Of a stretch of DNA of 64,000 nucleotides, positions 52,472 to 60,212 are shown piece after piece (the first letter of the stretch is position 1; each line of letters begins with the position of its first letter). The notes beneath the pieces are model-generated. The model was not told where the DNA came from, did no database searches, and was given only the letters and a program-made list of their open reading frames with translations. This stretch comes from Roseihalotalea indica (GTDB taxonomy: Bacteria; Bacteroidota; Bacteroidia; Cytophagales; Cyclobacteriaceae), in assembly GCF_022458895.1 (NCBI RefSeq), contig NZ_JAINFL010000004.1, forward strand, positions 372,001-436,000. Direction: 5' to 3'. A program made the position numbers and the translations under genes.

Positions 52472-53116
52472 ATGAAGATTTCGGCATTGACGCAGCAGGA
52501 GTTATTAGTTCAGGTGGAAGTATCGGTAAAAGCCGCACTCACCCTGCCCGAGTTACAATCGGCCCTTCAGGCAATCGGCATGAGCGCTGATCAGGTTAAG
52601 GTTGGATTAAACCTGGTAAAAGAAGTATCAACGTGGCAAACCAGCCAAACCGCCACGGCCAATAATGTGCGGCAGACTCAGAAAACGCTGCGCATTGCCA
52701 AAGAAAAAGTAGTAGCCCTATATGCCCGACATCTGGAGGCGGCTCGTTATATGTTTCGCGATGAGGAAGAGTTACAGTATGCCCTACAGCTAGCCGGACC
52801 CCGCCACACCCGCTATGCCAAATGGCACGATCAGGTCCGGGCGTTTTATAACCACCTGCCGCCTAAAGCGCTGGAACCTTTAAAGATTCTGGATAAAGAA
52901 ATTAACGAGGTAAAAAAAATACTGGAACAACTGCCCGAATTGCAGGTATTACGCAACGATGCCCGCCGTCAGGCTCAGGAAACCACCCACGCCAAACAGA
53001 TGGCCATATACGACCTTCGCCAATGGTTTCGCCGATTTGTCAAAGCCGCAGAGTTTGCCTGCCAGGACACGCCCCAGTTACTAGAGTCTATGGGAATTAT
53101 GGTTGCATCGAGTTGA
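52472..53116 (+). CDS. Helical cytoplasmic protein of unknown function
   Basis: 214 residues, no signal peptide or membrane segment. Almost wholly predicted helical, with heptad-like patterns (A-L-T-L-P-E-L-Q-S-A-L-Q-A-I, T-Q-K-T-L-R-I-A-K-E-K-V-V-A-L-Y, E-I-N-E-V-K-K-I-L-E-Q-L-P-E-L) suggesting coiled coils about 60-100 and 140-190. Basic and aromatic residues concentrate near the C-terminus (D-L-R-Q-W-F-R-R-F-V-K). No family was recognised. It is followed 98 bp later by an exported protein on the same strand; the two may be functionally linked, but the gap is long for an operon. Confidence 0.65.
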   Translation: MKISALTQQELLVQVEVSVKAALTLPELQSALQAIGMSADQVKVGLNLVKEVSTWQTSQTATANNVRQTQKTLRIAKEKVVALYARHLEAARYMFRDEEELQYALQLAGPRHTRYAKWHDQVRAFYNHLPPKALEPLKILDKEINEVKKILEQLPELQVLRNDARRQAQETTHAKQMAIYDLRQWFRRFVKAAEFACQDTPQLLESMGIMVASS

Positions 53117-53214
53117 ACTAAGCAGAAAATACAGGTTCGCTGTGATAAAACCCACACATCAGGATGCTTCAACTCAAGCCACTACACAGTACACTTTCCA
53201 TTTCAAAAATTAAC

Positions 53215-54171
53215 ATGATGAATGTCGTTAAAACCGTATGCTTAGTAGCCCTTGCTCTCACGTCTATTAATGCTTATAGCCAGTTTAAGATGCCTACGCA
53301 AGCTGATGCCTCTGAATTCCAGCGTAGAAAAATAGCAGTTCTGTTAAAGAATCCGAATCAGGAGACGCTCAAAGATCTTAAAAATGATCCCACAGGACAG
53401 AAATTATACCACGAGTGGATTGGGCGATCCAATGATATTCTAAAGCGCTCGTTTGAGAAATTCTGGACGTTAAACAAAGAGGTTAGCTTTGTTACTGCCG
53501 ATCAGTTTAACAGTATCCGAGAAGGGAAAGATGCTACAAACTTTGCTCTTTTTCAAATCGAGTACGGCACTAAAAACATGCGTACGCCCAGCGGCACTCG
53601 CAAGCGCCCGGGATACCTGCTACAGGTTTTTCTGGCCGATCAAAAGAATCCGGTCTTTGAAATAATGACTCCCAGTGATCAGCTTGCCGAGAACGATTAC
53701 AAATTTGTAATTCATACTATGACCCAATACCTGGAAGCTGCTGCCCAGGGAAAGAAATCGGATGATTTATGGGACGTAGACCGAAACCTTGCCACCCTGG
53801 AAAAGAAGCCTCTCCTCATTGCGGAAGAACAAGTGGCTATTACTGCTGAAAAGGCCCAGAGCGAATATGCCCATTCTGTGAAATTCACCACGATGGACAA
53901 GTTGGAGGATCAGATCTCGGAAGGCCAGGATATTTTATTTTGCACAGTGATATTCCATATGCAAAAGAGCATCTGGATGAATGCCACCGTTGATGCTTCC
54001 AATATGGAGATCGTGAGTTTGGTACCGGCAGAATCTCTTGATATCAGCCTGGGAGTGTTCACCAGCGAAAGTACAGGAACCTTAGTCCCAATCTATCGGT
54101 CAGACCTTAAGCTTGATAAGAAATACTTTAAGTATACCACCAATAAACTAGCCATGAAGGTCAATCATTAG
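53215..54171 (+). CDS. Exported protein of unknown function
   Basis: 318 residues from ATG 53215. An upstream in-frame ATG at 53164 would add 17 residues before the signal peptide and was rejected. Signal peptide about 1-21 (V-K-T-V-C-L-V-A-L-A-L-T-S-I-N-A-Y-S). The mature part is mixed: helix-rich at first (E-F-Q-R-R-K-I-A-V-L-L-K-N-P), then beta segments (F-A-L-F-Q-I-E-Y-G-T, Y-L-L-Q-V-F-L-A-D) and a C-terminal region with short strands. No known domain was recognised. Base composition is like the rest of the chromosome, unlike the next three genes, so it marks the left border of the low-G+C patch. Confidence 0.7.
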   Translation: MMNVVKTVCLVALALTSINAYSQFKMPTQADASEFQRRKIAVLLKNPNQETLKDLKNDPTGQKLYHEWIGRSNDILKRSFEKFWTLNKEVSFVTADQFNSIREGKDATNFALFQIEYGTKNMRTPSGTRKRPGYLLQVFLADQKNPVFEIMTPSDQLAENDYKFVIHTMTQYLEAAAQGKKSDDLWDVDRNLATLEKKPLLIAEEQVAITAEKAQSEYAHSVKFTTMDKLEDQISEGQDILFCTVIFHMQKSIWMNATVDASNMEIVSLVPAESLDISLGVFTSESTGTLVPIYRSDLKLDKKYFKYTTNKLAMKVNH

Positions 54172-54243
54172 CCAATCAGAAAACATAAAACGGGCACAGA
54201 AGAATAGAAATTGGTCACAGAAACCACTTGTTTCCATAAAAGA

Positions 54244-54266
54244 GATAGCCGCATATATGCGCTATC
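54244..54266. repeat. Hairpin upstream of the low-G+C patch
   Basis: GATAGCCGCAT pairs with ATGCGCTATC (one bulged C), enclosing AT. It is followed by GTGTTGGCCACC, which resembles GTTAGCACC at the end of spacer 2 of the patch (55951). It may be the left-end recombination site or an ordinary terminator for the preceding gene. Confidence 0.5.
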
Positions 54267-54297
54267 CCTGTGTTGGCCACCATAAAAAATGTAATCA

Positions 54298-54924
54298 ATG
54301 AAAACAGGATTTATAACAATATTTTCTTTGCTAACTGGATTTTTATGCTTTGGTCAAGTTGAATATAACGCTGAAGAATTTCAAGCTGGATTAATGAAAA
54401 CAAAGACTGGAGCAATGATAGTTTATACTGGAACTAATCATTCATTCACTCTGGAAATGTTTTCTGAGAATCTAAAACCTTCTGAACAAGCAAATTTTCT
54501 GACAGTAGATAATACTATTTTCCAATCTGTGATAATACCATTTCAGCAAAAGCTTGACTTCGATAATATGTCCGCTGAGATTCAAAAATCAAATCTTTTA
54601 GACTACATGAATTATGAGCTTGATTATTTCAAAAATGAACTTAAACAAAAAATAGTTGGTGAAAGACATGAATTCATTGAGTTCAATGATAAAATATATT
54701 TATTCTGGTATTATGATATGCCTAAAAGTAATAAGCAAATTGGAAAACAGATTTATTTGACAACGATTTGTTTTGACCAAATTCTGAATTTAAATACTCC
54801 GTTAGAAAGAGATAAAAATGATTTCAATTTCAATAGAGATTTGCTTATGAAAGTTGGCAAAACCTTAAAACTGAACAAAAAGCCAATCAACTTAAGTGAA
54901 TTATATAAAGAATTGAATAAATAA
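54298..54924 (+). CDS. Exported protein of unknown function (low G+C, cassette-like)
   Basis: 208 residues. Signal peptide about 1-19 (F-L-C-F-G-Q). The mature region is rich in Lys, Asn and Phe with no recognised domain; a helical middle (M-S-A-E-I-Q-K-S-N-L-L-D-Y-M-N-Y) and beta stretches (K-I-Y-L-F-W-Y-Y-D-M, I-Y-L-T-T-I-C-F-D-Q) are visible. The first 120 bases sampled (54301-54420) contain 36 G+C (30%), against 55% in a sampled row (57421-57480) of the GGT gene. The stop codon is followed by GTATAAC (54932-54938) and a structured spacer, the arrangement of an integron-like cassette. Confidence 0.7.
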   Translation: MKTGFITIFSLLTGFLCFGQVEYNAEEFQAGLMKTKTGAMIVYTGTNHSFTLEMFSENLKPSEQANFLTVDNTIFQSVIIPFQQKLDFDNMSAEIQKSNLLDYMNYELDYFKNELKQKIVGERHEFIEFNDKIYLFWYYDMPKSNKQIGKQIYLTTICFDQILNLNTPLERDKNDFNFNRDLLMKVGKTLKLNKKPINLSELYKELNK

Positions 54925-54931
54925 TTACGGT

Positions 54932-55075
54932 GTATAACAAACGCTATCGTAAAGCCTCAGCTGAAAAGCAATTTGATTACTTTTTTGCTTTAAGTTCTAA
55001 TAATGAAACTCGAACAGAAACCACTAAAAAGGCCGGCCTGACCGCTAACAAGGTCGTTTTGGGCGACCGTATTAG
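54932..55075. other. Cassette-type spacer 1 (attC-like)
   Basis: Begins GTATAACAAACGCT just after the upstream stop and ends ATTAG (55071-55075) 3 bp before the next ATG. Inside are GGCCGGCC and GGTCG-TTTTGGG-CGACC. The overall fold is weak, but ends and position match spacers 2 and 3. Integron attC sites begin near RYYYAAC and end near GTTRRRY; only partial agreement is seen. Confidence 0.4.
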
Positions 55076-55078
55076 TTT

Positions 55079-55825
55079 ATGAAGTATTTAGTAGCAATCA
55101 CCTTTGGCTTAATGTTATTTTCTTGTATTGAGGAAGCTAGTAAGAATCTATATCTTGAATATGATAAGTCAATTGCTGAATCAACTAAAGAAAGAATAGA
55201 TGACTATATTGATTCACTCTTCAACTATGATAGTATTTATTCCAACAGTGTTAGTTTTAAAGAAGGAAGGTTACAAAAGGGGGACTCGGCCTATGAGTTA
55301 AACTTGGTTATCAAAGATACTCTCTATTTAGACGAAAGAGTTAAATACTACAATTCTTTTAGAGCGAGTGTATATAAAAAATTGCCAGATGATATACCTG
55401 TAAACTTGATTTTAGATTTACCTCATTCGAGAAAAATCAAACTACATCATCGTGATACGTTTCTTTTAGAAAGCACACTGTATTTTGAAAATGACAAAAC
55501 AACCATAACAGCTACTAATCCGCTGGATGACTATCACTGTGGTGCTGTTTCTACTCAGTTGTGGTATCTGTGGAAATATATTAGGAATCGTCCGGATAGC
55601 GCACATTTATTTTTAACTAAGGACAAGGGTATATACTATTTAGACATTCCATACAACGAAAAAGCACCGCATGATGATAGAGGGAAAAAGTTTTTTCATT
55701 TGACAGCAAATTACATATCTGACAGCGTGTTTTTGGATAGTGAGGTTAGGATAAGAATTTATGAGGAAGAGGGAATTTACAGGTACATATTTGAGAATAA
55801 TGATATAAACTATGTTGTGGAATAG
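55079..55825 (+). CDS. Lipoprotein of unknown function (low G+C, cassette-like)
   Basis: 248 residues. Lipoprotein signal (G-L-M-L-F-S-C16). The mature part has alternating charged segments (E-S-T-K-E-R-I-D-D-Y-I-D-S-L), a beta-rich middle (V-N-L-I-L-D-L-P-H-S-R-K-I-K-L) and a C-terminal Asp/Tyr-rich region. No domain was recognised. The first row (55081-55140) has 20 of 60 G+C, well below neighbours. It starts 3 bp after spacer 1 and its stop is followed within 4 bp by CCTACAAC, the start of spacer 2. It stands as a single gene between two structured spacers. Confidence 0.7.
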   Translation: MKYLVAITFGLMLFSCIEEASKNLYLEYDKSIAESTKERIDDYIDSLFNYDSIYSNSVSFKEGRLQKGDSAYELNLVIKDTLYLDERVKYYNSFRASVYKKLPDDIPVNLILDLPHSRKIKLHHRDTFLLESTLYFENDKTTITATNPLDDYHCGAVSTQLWYLWKYIRNRPDSAHLFLTKDKGIYYLDIPYNEKAPHDDRGKKFFHLTANYISDSVFLDSEVRIRIYEEEGIYRYIFENNDINYVVE

Positions 55826-55827
55826 AC

Positions 55828-55957
55828 TGCCTACAACAGAGCACAGCCCCAATCCTAACGAAAACGAACTTGTATGCTTGTTGCGCCAAGGAACGATATT
55901 GATAAACGAACGAAAAACGCTAGCAAGCCCGGCCTGTGGCTATGCTGATCGTTAGCA
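55828..55957. other. Cassette-type spacer 2 (long imperfect cruciform, attC-like)
   Basis: Outer arms: AGCACAGCC (55840-55848) pairs 8 of 9 with GGCTATGCT (55938-55946), extended by TGCCTACAAC and GTTAGCA with bulges. Inner arms: GCTTGTTGCG (55876-55885) with CGCTAGCAAGC (55918-55928), also with bulges. Total length about 130 bp, with a GTTAGCA end. Long, bulged, imperfect pairing is typical of integron attC (VCR-like) sites; simple terminators are shorter and perfect. Confidence 0.5.
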
Positions 55958-55975
55958 CCAAATTAAAAAGAAAAA

Positions 55976-56566
55976 ATGAAGAAAAGTTTACTGCTGATTG
56001 TAATGCTTTCTATAGTAATTACGAATCAAACAAATGCTCAATCGAAAGTCGGCATCAAAGGTGGATTGAACCTTTCAAAGCTAACCATTTTGAATGAACC
56101 TGATAATTATACCTCACCAGATATGGACTACCGGACTTCATTCCATATTGGCGGATTCTGGAACATTCCTTTAAATGAAAAATTATTTGTTCAACCTGAA
56201 CTTCAATATTCAAATAAGGGTGTTAAATCTCAGGGTTACACTACTAAACTGCCCTACTTAGTTTTACCTGTTATGATAGGTTTTAAGCCGACCGAGTTAC
56301 TTCAAATTGAAGGTGGAGTAGAATTAGGATACTTATTGAAATATACAGCATATCACAATGATTTTGATTATGGGATTGACCTTGGAGCAACATTTTCAAT
56401 CACCGATGAAATCAAAGCAGGTGTCAGATACAATTTGGGCCTGAATAGTATCTATGGGAAAGAGGACCTTCAATTTACAGATGACAATGGAAATTTGATT
56501 GACCAGTTAATTTTACCGCACCGTGTTTTACAGTTCTCTCTTTATTACGATTTGATAAAAATGTGA
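55976..56566 (+). CDS. PorT-like outer-membrane beta-barrel protein (low G+C, cassette-like)
   Basis: 196 residues. Signal peptide about 1-22 (T-N-A-Q). The mature start K-V-G-I-K-G-G-L-N-L-S-K-L is the usual opening of the outer-membrane porin-like/PorT family in Bacteroidota. It is followed by alternating strands (F-V-Q-P-E-L-Q-Y-S-N-K-G-V, Y-L-V-L-P-V-M-I-G-F-K-P, E-G-G-V-E-L-G-Y-L-L-K) and the closing L-Q-F-S-L-Y-Y-D-L aromatic strand. It is probably a small eight-stranded barrel with unknown role. First row G+C 18 of 60. It starts 18 bp after the end of spacer 2, and spacer 3 begins 4 bp after its stop. Confidence 0.82.
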   Translation: MKKSLLLIVMLSIVITNQTNAQSKVGIKGGLNLSKLTILNEPDNYTSPDMDYRTSFHIGGFWNIPLNEKLFVQPELQYSNKGVKSQGYTTKLPYLVLPVMIGFKPTELLQIEGGVELGYLLKYTAYHNDFDYGIDLGATFSITDEIKAGVRYNLGLNSIYGKEDLQFTDDNGNLIDQLILPHRVLQFSLYYDLIKM

Positions 56567-56570
56567 AATC

Positions 56571-56638
56571 TGGTGCTAACAACTAAGGATTCATGTTACG
56601 CCGTCCCGACCACACGAATCCTTAGTTGTTGTCATTAG
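56571..56638. other. Cassette-type spacer 3 with perfect 15-bp inverted repeat
   Basis: AACAACTAAGGATTC (56578-56592) pairs perfectly with GAATCCTTAGTTGTT (56616-56630) around 23 bases. The spacer begins TGGTGCTAAC and ends CATTAG (56633-56638). It could be an attC-like site or a terminator without U-tract. Its ends resemble those of spacers 1 and 2. Confidence 0.6.
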
Positions 56639-56772
56639 TTATCTGCAATTAATAAATAACAGTTAATCAATATGAGTGAATCGAGTAAGGTAGACTACTA
56701 TGCCAGTTGTGTAACAAGGTATTCATGATAATCATACTAGCTTACCATCCATAAAAATAAGGTATATTAACG

Positions 56773-57195
56773 ATGTCAACGTTCGCTTCCGTTCCCGAAA
56801 ACTCAAACGTACAGTACCCTAGTCTGCTAAGAAGAGTGCAGGCCATGTTCATCGATTTTGTGGTGATCCTTTGCATATTCATGGTGAGTAGCCTGATTAT
56901 CGGTGCTGTAGGGTCAGTCCCTGATGAAATCAAGATTAGCATACTGTTCTTTTGTTTTGTCCTTTACGAACCCTTATGGATCAGCACTGCTGGCGGTACC
57001 ATCGGACATCAAATTCTTAAGCTTCGGGTAAAGCGGTACGCTACCCCTGAACGAAACATCGGCTTCATCCCCGCCTTGGGGCGCATCATTGCCAAAACAG
57101 CATTAGGTTGGATTTCCTTCCTGACGGTCAACTCTAGTTCCGAAAAGCGGGCCATTCACGATATACTCAGCGGCTCGGTGGTGGTCCTTAAATAA
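56773..57195 (+). CDS. RDD-family membrane protein
   Basis: 140 residues. An RDD domain with the F-I-D-F-V-V-I-L variant of the Arg-Asp-Asp helix, then Y-E-P-L-W-I-S-T-A-G-G-T-I-G-H-Q-I-L-K-L-R-V (the G-T-x-G-K-x-x-L-x-L-R-V signature), and R-A-I-H-D-I-L-S-G-S-V-V near the end. About three membrane helices, inner membrane. Family function is poorly known; some members are ion exchangers or co-occur with membrane protein quality control. Base composition returns to the chromosomal average here, so it marks the right border of the low-G+C patch. Confidence 0.9.
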   Translation: MSTFASVPENSNVQYPSLLRRVQAMFIDFVVILCIFMVSSLIIGAVGSVPDEIKISILFFCFVLYEPLWISTAGGTIGHQILKLRVKRYATPERNIGFIPALGRIIAKTALGWISFLTVNSSSEKRAIHDILSGSVVVLK

Positions 57196-57264
57196 CCTGC
57201 TGATTGATAGGGTTTATTCCGATCAACATGTAAAGAGCAATTTTCTAGCGAAAGGATTATATGT

Positions 57265-57314
57265 GGGAGGCGGTCAACAGGAGGCAGGTACCCTAACAGC
57301 CTCCCGCTGACCGC
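57265..57314. repeat. GGAGGC-family inverted repeat, copy 3
   Basis: GCGGTCA (57270-57276) pairs with TGACCGC (57308-57314), and an inner GGAGGC (57280-57285) pairs with GCCTCC (57299-57304). It is the clearest version of the unit GCGGTCAnnAGGAGGC. It is 3' of the RDD gene. Confidence 0.75.
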
Positions 57315-57385
57315 TTACACTGTCATATTTGCCATTGCGGGGATAATTCTGTTTCTTACTTTTTTATACGCTACCCACCCAATTT

Positions 57386-59068
57386 ATGAGAACTTTATTA
57401 GCTTTTCTCCTGCTTTTACCGAGTATTCTATTTGCTCAGGACCGCCTGACCGGAGAAGCCTTTGCTACCCGCTCGGAAGTTATCGCTCAGCATGGCATGG
57501 CGGCCACCAGTCAACCGCTGGCTACTCAAACGGCCCTGTACATACTCCGCCAGGGAGGGAATGCCATTGATGCAGCCATCGCCGCCAATGCCGTACTGGG
57601 ATTAACGGAACCGACCGGCAACGGGGTTGGGGGCGACCTCTTCGCTATTGTCTGGGTTGCCAAGGAAGAAACATTATTGGGTCTTAATGCCAGCGGACGT
57701 TCACCTTACGATCTGTCGTTAGACTATTTTAAAAAAGAGGGTTATGAGCAGGTTCCAACGCTAGGTCCACTTTCTGTAAGTGTGCCGGGTTGTGTAAGTG
57801 GTTGGTTTGCTTTACACGAACGCCTGGGCAGCCTTCCTATGACCACGACCTTACAACCCGCTATTGACTATGCTAAGAATGGGTTTCCTCTTACTGAAGT
57901 AATTGCCTATGGATGGGAGCGAAACGCGCGGGTACTTCAGAAGTACGAAGGGTTCTCAGATGTTTATATGCCCAATGGTAAAACTCCGGCGAAAGGAGAA
58001 ATCTTTACAAACCCTTATCTGGCTAGTACACTACAAACAATCGCTGAGGGCGGGCGCGATGCCTTTTACCAAGGAGAAATTGCCCACACTATTGCCGATT
58101 ATGTGCAAGCGCAGGGCGGGTTTCTATCGTATAAAGACTTCACTGATCATACTGCTGAGTGGGTAGAGCCGGTTTCCACCAATTACCGAGGATACGATGT
58201 ATACGAATTACCACCTAACGGCCAGGGCACCGCAGCACTGCAAATGCTTAATATTCTGGAAGGATACGATATTGCCAGCATGGGATTTGGCAGTGCCGAA
58301 TACATTCACCATTTGGTGGAAGCCAAGAAGCTTGCCTTTGAAGACCGGGCCAAGTACTACGCCGACCCCGACTTTGTGCAAATTCCGATGGAACAACTGA
58401 TTTCAAAAGAATACGCTCAGGCTCGCAGTGAGTTAATTGACCCTGAACAGGCCGCAGATGATTACCCAGCGGGCGAACTGGAGCAGGGCAACACCATATA
58501 TATGACGGTGGCTGATAAAGAGGGGAATATGATCTCGCTGATCCAGAGCAACTATTCGGGTATGGGCTCAGGCATGACTCCTCCCGGACTGGGCTTCGTG
58601 CTCCAAAATCGAGGGGCGTTATTCAGTTTGGAAGAGGGACACAATAATGTATTTGAACCTCACAAGCGACCATTTCATACCATTATCCCCGGCTTTGTTC
58701 TCAAAGAGGGCAAGCCTTATCTCAGTTTCGGACTCATGGGTGGGGCTATGCAACCTCAGGGCCATGTACAGGTACTCGTTAACATGATTGATTTTGGCAT
58801 GAACTTACAAGAAGCCGGCGATGCCCCCCGCATTCGCCACGCCAGCGATTCTCAGCCTACCGGTGGTAAAATGACCGATGGGGGTATTCTATCTATGGAA
58901 TCGGGGTTTCCCCAGGAAACAGTTCAAAAACTATTACGAATGGGACACACCATTCAGCCTGCTATCGGGGCCTACGGAGGCTACCAGGCCATAAAATATG
59001 ATGCTGAGCACAAAGTATACATTGGCGCTTCAGAATCCCGTAAAGACGGGCAGGCAGCGGGGTATTAA
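57386..59068 (+). CDS. Gamma-glutamyltransferase family protein
   Basis: 560 residues. Signal peptide about 1-18. Long N-terminal region with G-G-N-A-I-D-A-A-I-A-A-N (about 57-68) and T-G-N-G-V-G-G-D-L-F. The autocleavage site and catalytic Thr370 lie in G-N-T-I-Y-M-T-V-A-D-K-E-G-N. The second Thr and the His of the classical T-T-H motif are replaced, as in YwrD-type homologues. C-terminal segments P-T-G-G-K-M-T-D-G-G and Q-P-A-I-G-A-Y-G-G-Y-Q-A-I-K-Y-D are typical. It should cleave gamma-glutamyl bonds or a related amide in the periplasm. It is monocistronic and ended by the hairpin at 59075. Confidence 0.92.
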   Translation: MRTLLAFLLLLPSILFAQDRLTGEAFATRSEVIAQHGMAATSQPLATQTALYILRQGGNAIDAAIAANAVLGLTEPTGNGVGGDLFAIVWVAKEETLLGLNASGRSPYDLSLDYFKKEGYEQVPTLGPLSVSVPGCVSGWFALHERLGSLPMTTTLQPAIDYAKNGFPLTEVIAYGWERNARVLQKYEGFSDVYMPNGKTPAKGEIFTNPYLASTLQTIAEGGRDAFYQGEIAHTIADYVQAQGGFLSYKDFTDHTAEWVEPVSTNYRGYDVYELPPNGQGTAALQMLNILEGYDIASMGFGSAEYIHHLVEAKKLAFEDRAKYYADPDFVQIPMEQLISKEYAQARSELIDPEQAADDYPAGELEQGNTIYMTVADKEGNMISLIQSNYSGMGSGMTPPGLGFVLQNRGALFSLEEGHNNVFEPHKRPFHTIIPGFVLKEGKPYLSFGLMGGAMQPQGHVQVLVNMIDFGMNLQEAGDAPRIRHASDSQPTGGKMTDGGILSMESGFPQETVQKLLRMGHTIQPAIGAYGGYQAIKYDAEHKVYIGASESRKDGQAAGY

Positions 59069-59074
59069 ACGACA

Positions 59075-59102
59075 AAAGCCAATCTCGCAGAAGATTGGCT
59101 TT
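59075..59102. terminator. Bidirectional intrinsic terminator
   Basis: AAAGCCAATCT (59075-59085) pairs perfectly with AGATTGGCTTT (59092-59102) over a 6-base loop. It sits between the convergent GGT (+) and YihY (-) genes. The stem ends in A-T runs that give short U-tracts on both strands. Confidence 0.85.
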
Positions 59103-59122
59103 CTCAAGGCTACAGCTTTTTG

Positions 59123-60076
59123 CTAAGCGTTTTCTTTTTCAGTTGACTCGTATTTTTCCTGGTAATTGGCTAAACGACGTTCTGCACTCCATCGAGCATG
59201 GCTGGAAGGTTCTATATGATGCCCTTTTCGGCGGGCGTATACCTGCGTAAATTCTGCCCCGAATAAGAAAATCAAAGCAGAATAGTTCACCCATAGCAAT
59301 ATCAGAATAAGTGAACCAGCCGCGCCGAATGCAGAACCAGGGTCCATTTTCCCAAAGTAAATTCCCAGCCCTTCTTTACCGATGATAAAGAGGATGGCTG
59401 TGACCAATGCCCCTACCCAAACCGAACGCCACTCTACTTTTGCATCGGGTAAAAATTTATAAATCATAGCAAACAGAGTGGTGATAACCCCTAGCGAAAT
59501 CACAATCTCAACAACGTGGAAAACATACAGCAGATAATCAGGCAAATTGCGTTGTATAAACCCGCTGAGCGCCTGCAATCCGGCAGTAAGTGCTAGTGAT
59601 ACGATCAGTAGAAATCCAATAGCCAGAATGAAGCCTAATGATAATACCCGGTCTAGGGCAATTTTGGCGATACCCGCCTCCGGTTTGGCTTCTACCTCCC
59701 AGGCTTGATTAAGGGACCGTTGCAACTGTACAAATACTCCGGTAGCACCAAACAATAGCGTCGCTACTCCAACGATAATAGCGATAGTAGAATCTCCTTG
59801 CTGACTAGTGTTGGCAATCATGGTTTGTACCTGGTCCGCAGCCTCAGCGCCTACCGCACTACTAATCTGACCGGATATTTCTCCCCGAACAGCCTCTTCA
59901 CCAAAAATTTGCCCAGTAACTTTAATGATTATAATTAACAGGGCTGGTAAAGAAAATATGGAATAATATGCGATCACTGCACTTTGTCGGAAAGGATCAT
60001 CGGCATTCCACTCATTATAGGTTTTTTTGAGTATAGTAAAAATGCTTTTACTTTTGTCCTTTACATTTACGTTCAT
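59123..60076 (-). CDS. YihY/virulence factor BrkB family membrane protein
   Basis: 317 residues, about six membrane helices. Family landmarks: D-D-P-F-R-Q-S-A-V-I-A-Y-Y-S-I-F-S-L-P-A-L (about 22-42), F-G-A-T-G-V-F-V-Q-L-Q-R-S-L-N-Q-A-W-E (about 108-126), L-P-D-A-K-V-E-W-R-S-V-W-V-G-A (about 209-223), and G-S-L-I-L-I-L-L-W-V-N-Y-S-A-L-I-F-L-F-G-A-E-F-T (about 253-276). The role is uncertain; it is not a tRNA nuclease as the older RNase BN label suggested. It is an inner-membrane protein with a basic cytoplasmic tail. It is divergent from the TPR gene. Confidence 0.93.
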   Translation of the reverse strand: MNVNVKDKSKSIFTILKKTYNEWNADDPFRQSAVIAYYSIFSLPALLIIIIKVTGQIFGEEAVRGEISGQISSAVGAEAADQVQTMIANTSQQGDSTIAIIVGVATLLFGATGVFVQLQRSLNQAWEVEAKPEAGIAKIALDRVLSLGFILAIGFLLIVSLALTAGLQALSGFIQRNLPDYLLYVFHVVEIVISLGVITTLFAMIYKFLPDAKVEWRSVWVGALVTAILFIIGKEGLGIYFGKMDPGSAFGAAGSLILILLWVNYSALIFLFGAEFTQVYARRKGHHIEPSSHARWSAERRLANYQEKYESTEKENA

Positions 60077-60212
60077 AGTCTAAAAAATTATGTGTTTTGT
60101 ACGAACTCACCTGCTATAACTTTCTTTATTGCCAGATGGTTATAAACTCTATGAGTTTTCAATTCTTTTTAATCTCATCCGTTTTATTTTTGCTTTTATT
60201 ATTTCTTACAAT

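Noticed and set aside
53712..53900. Antisense frames within the unknown exported gene and similar short frames throughout
   Set aside because: They lie opposite supported genes, lack start context and show no conserved pattern.
54172..56772. Reading the low-G+C patch as a transposon or prophage remnant
   Set aside because: No transposase, integrase or phage gene and no bounding direct repeats were found; the spacer structure fits cassette-like units better.
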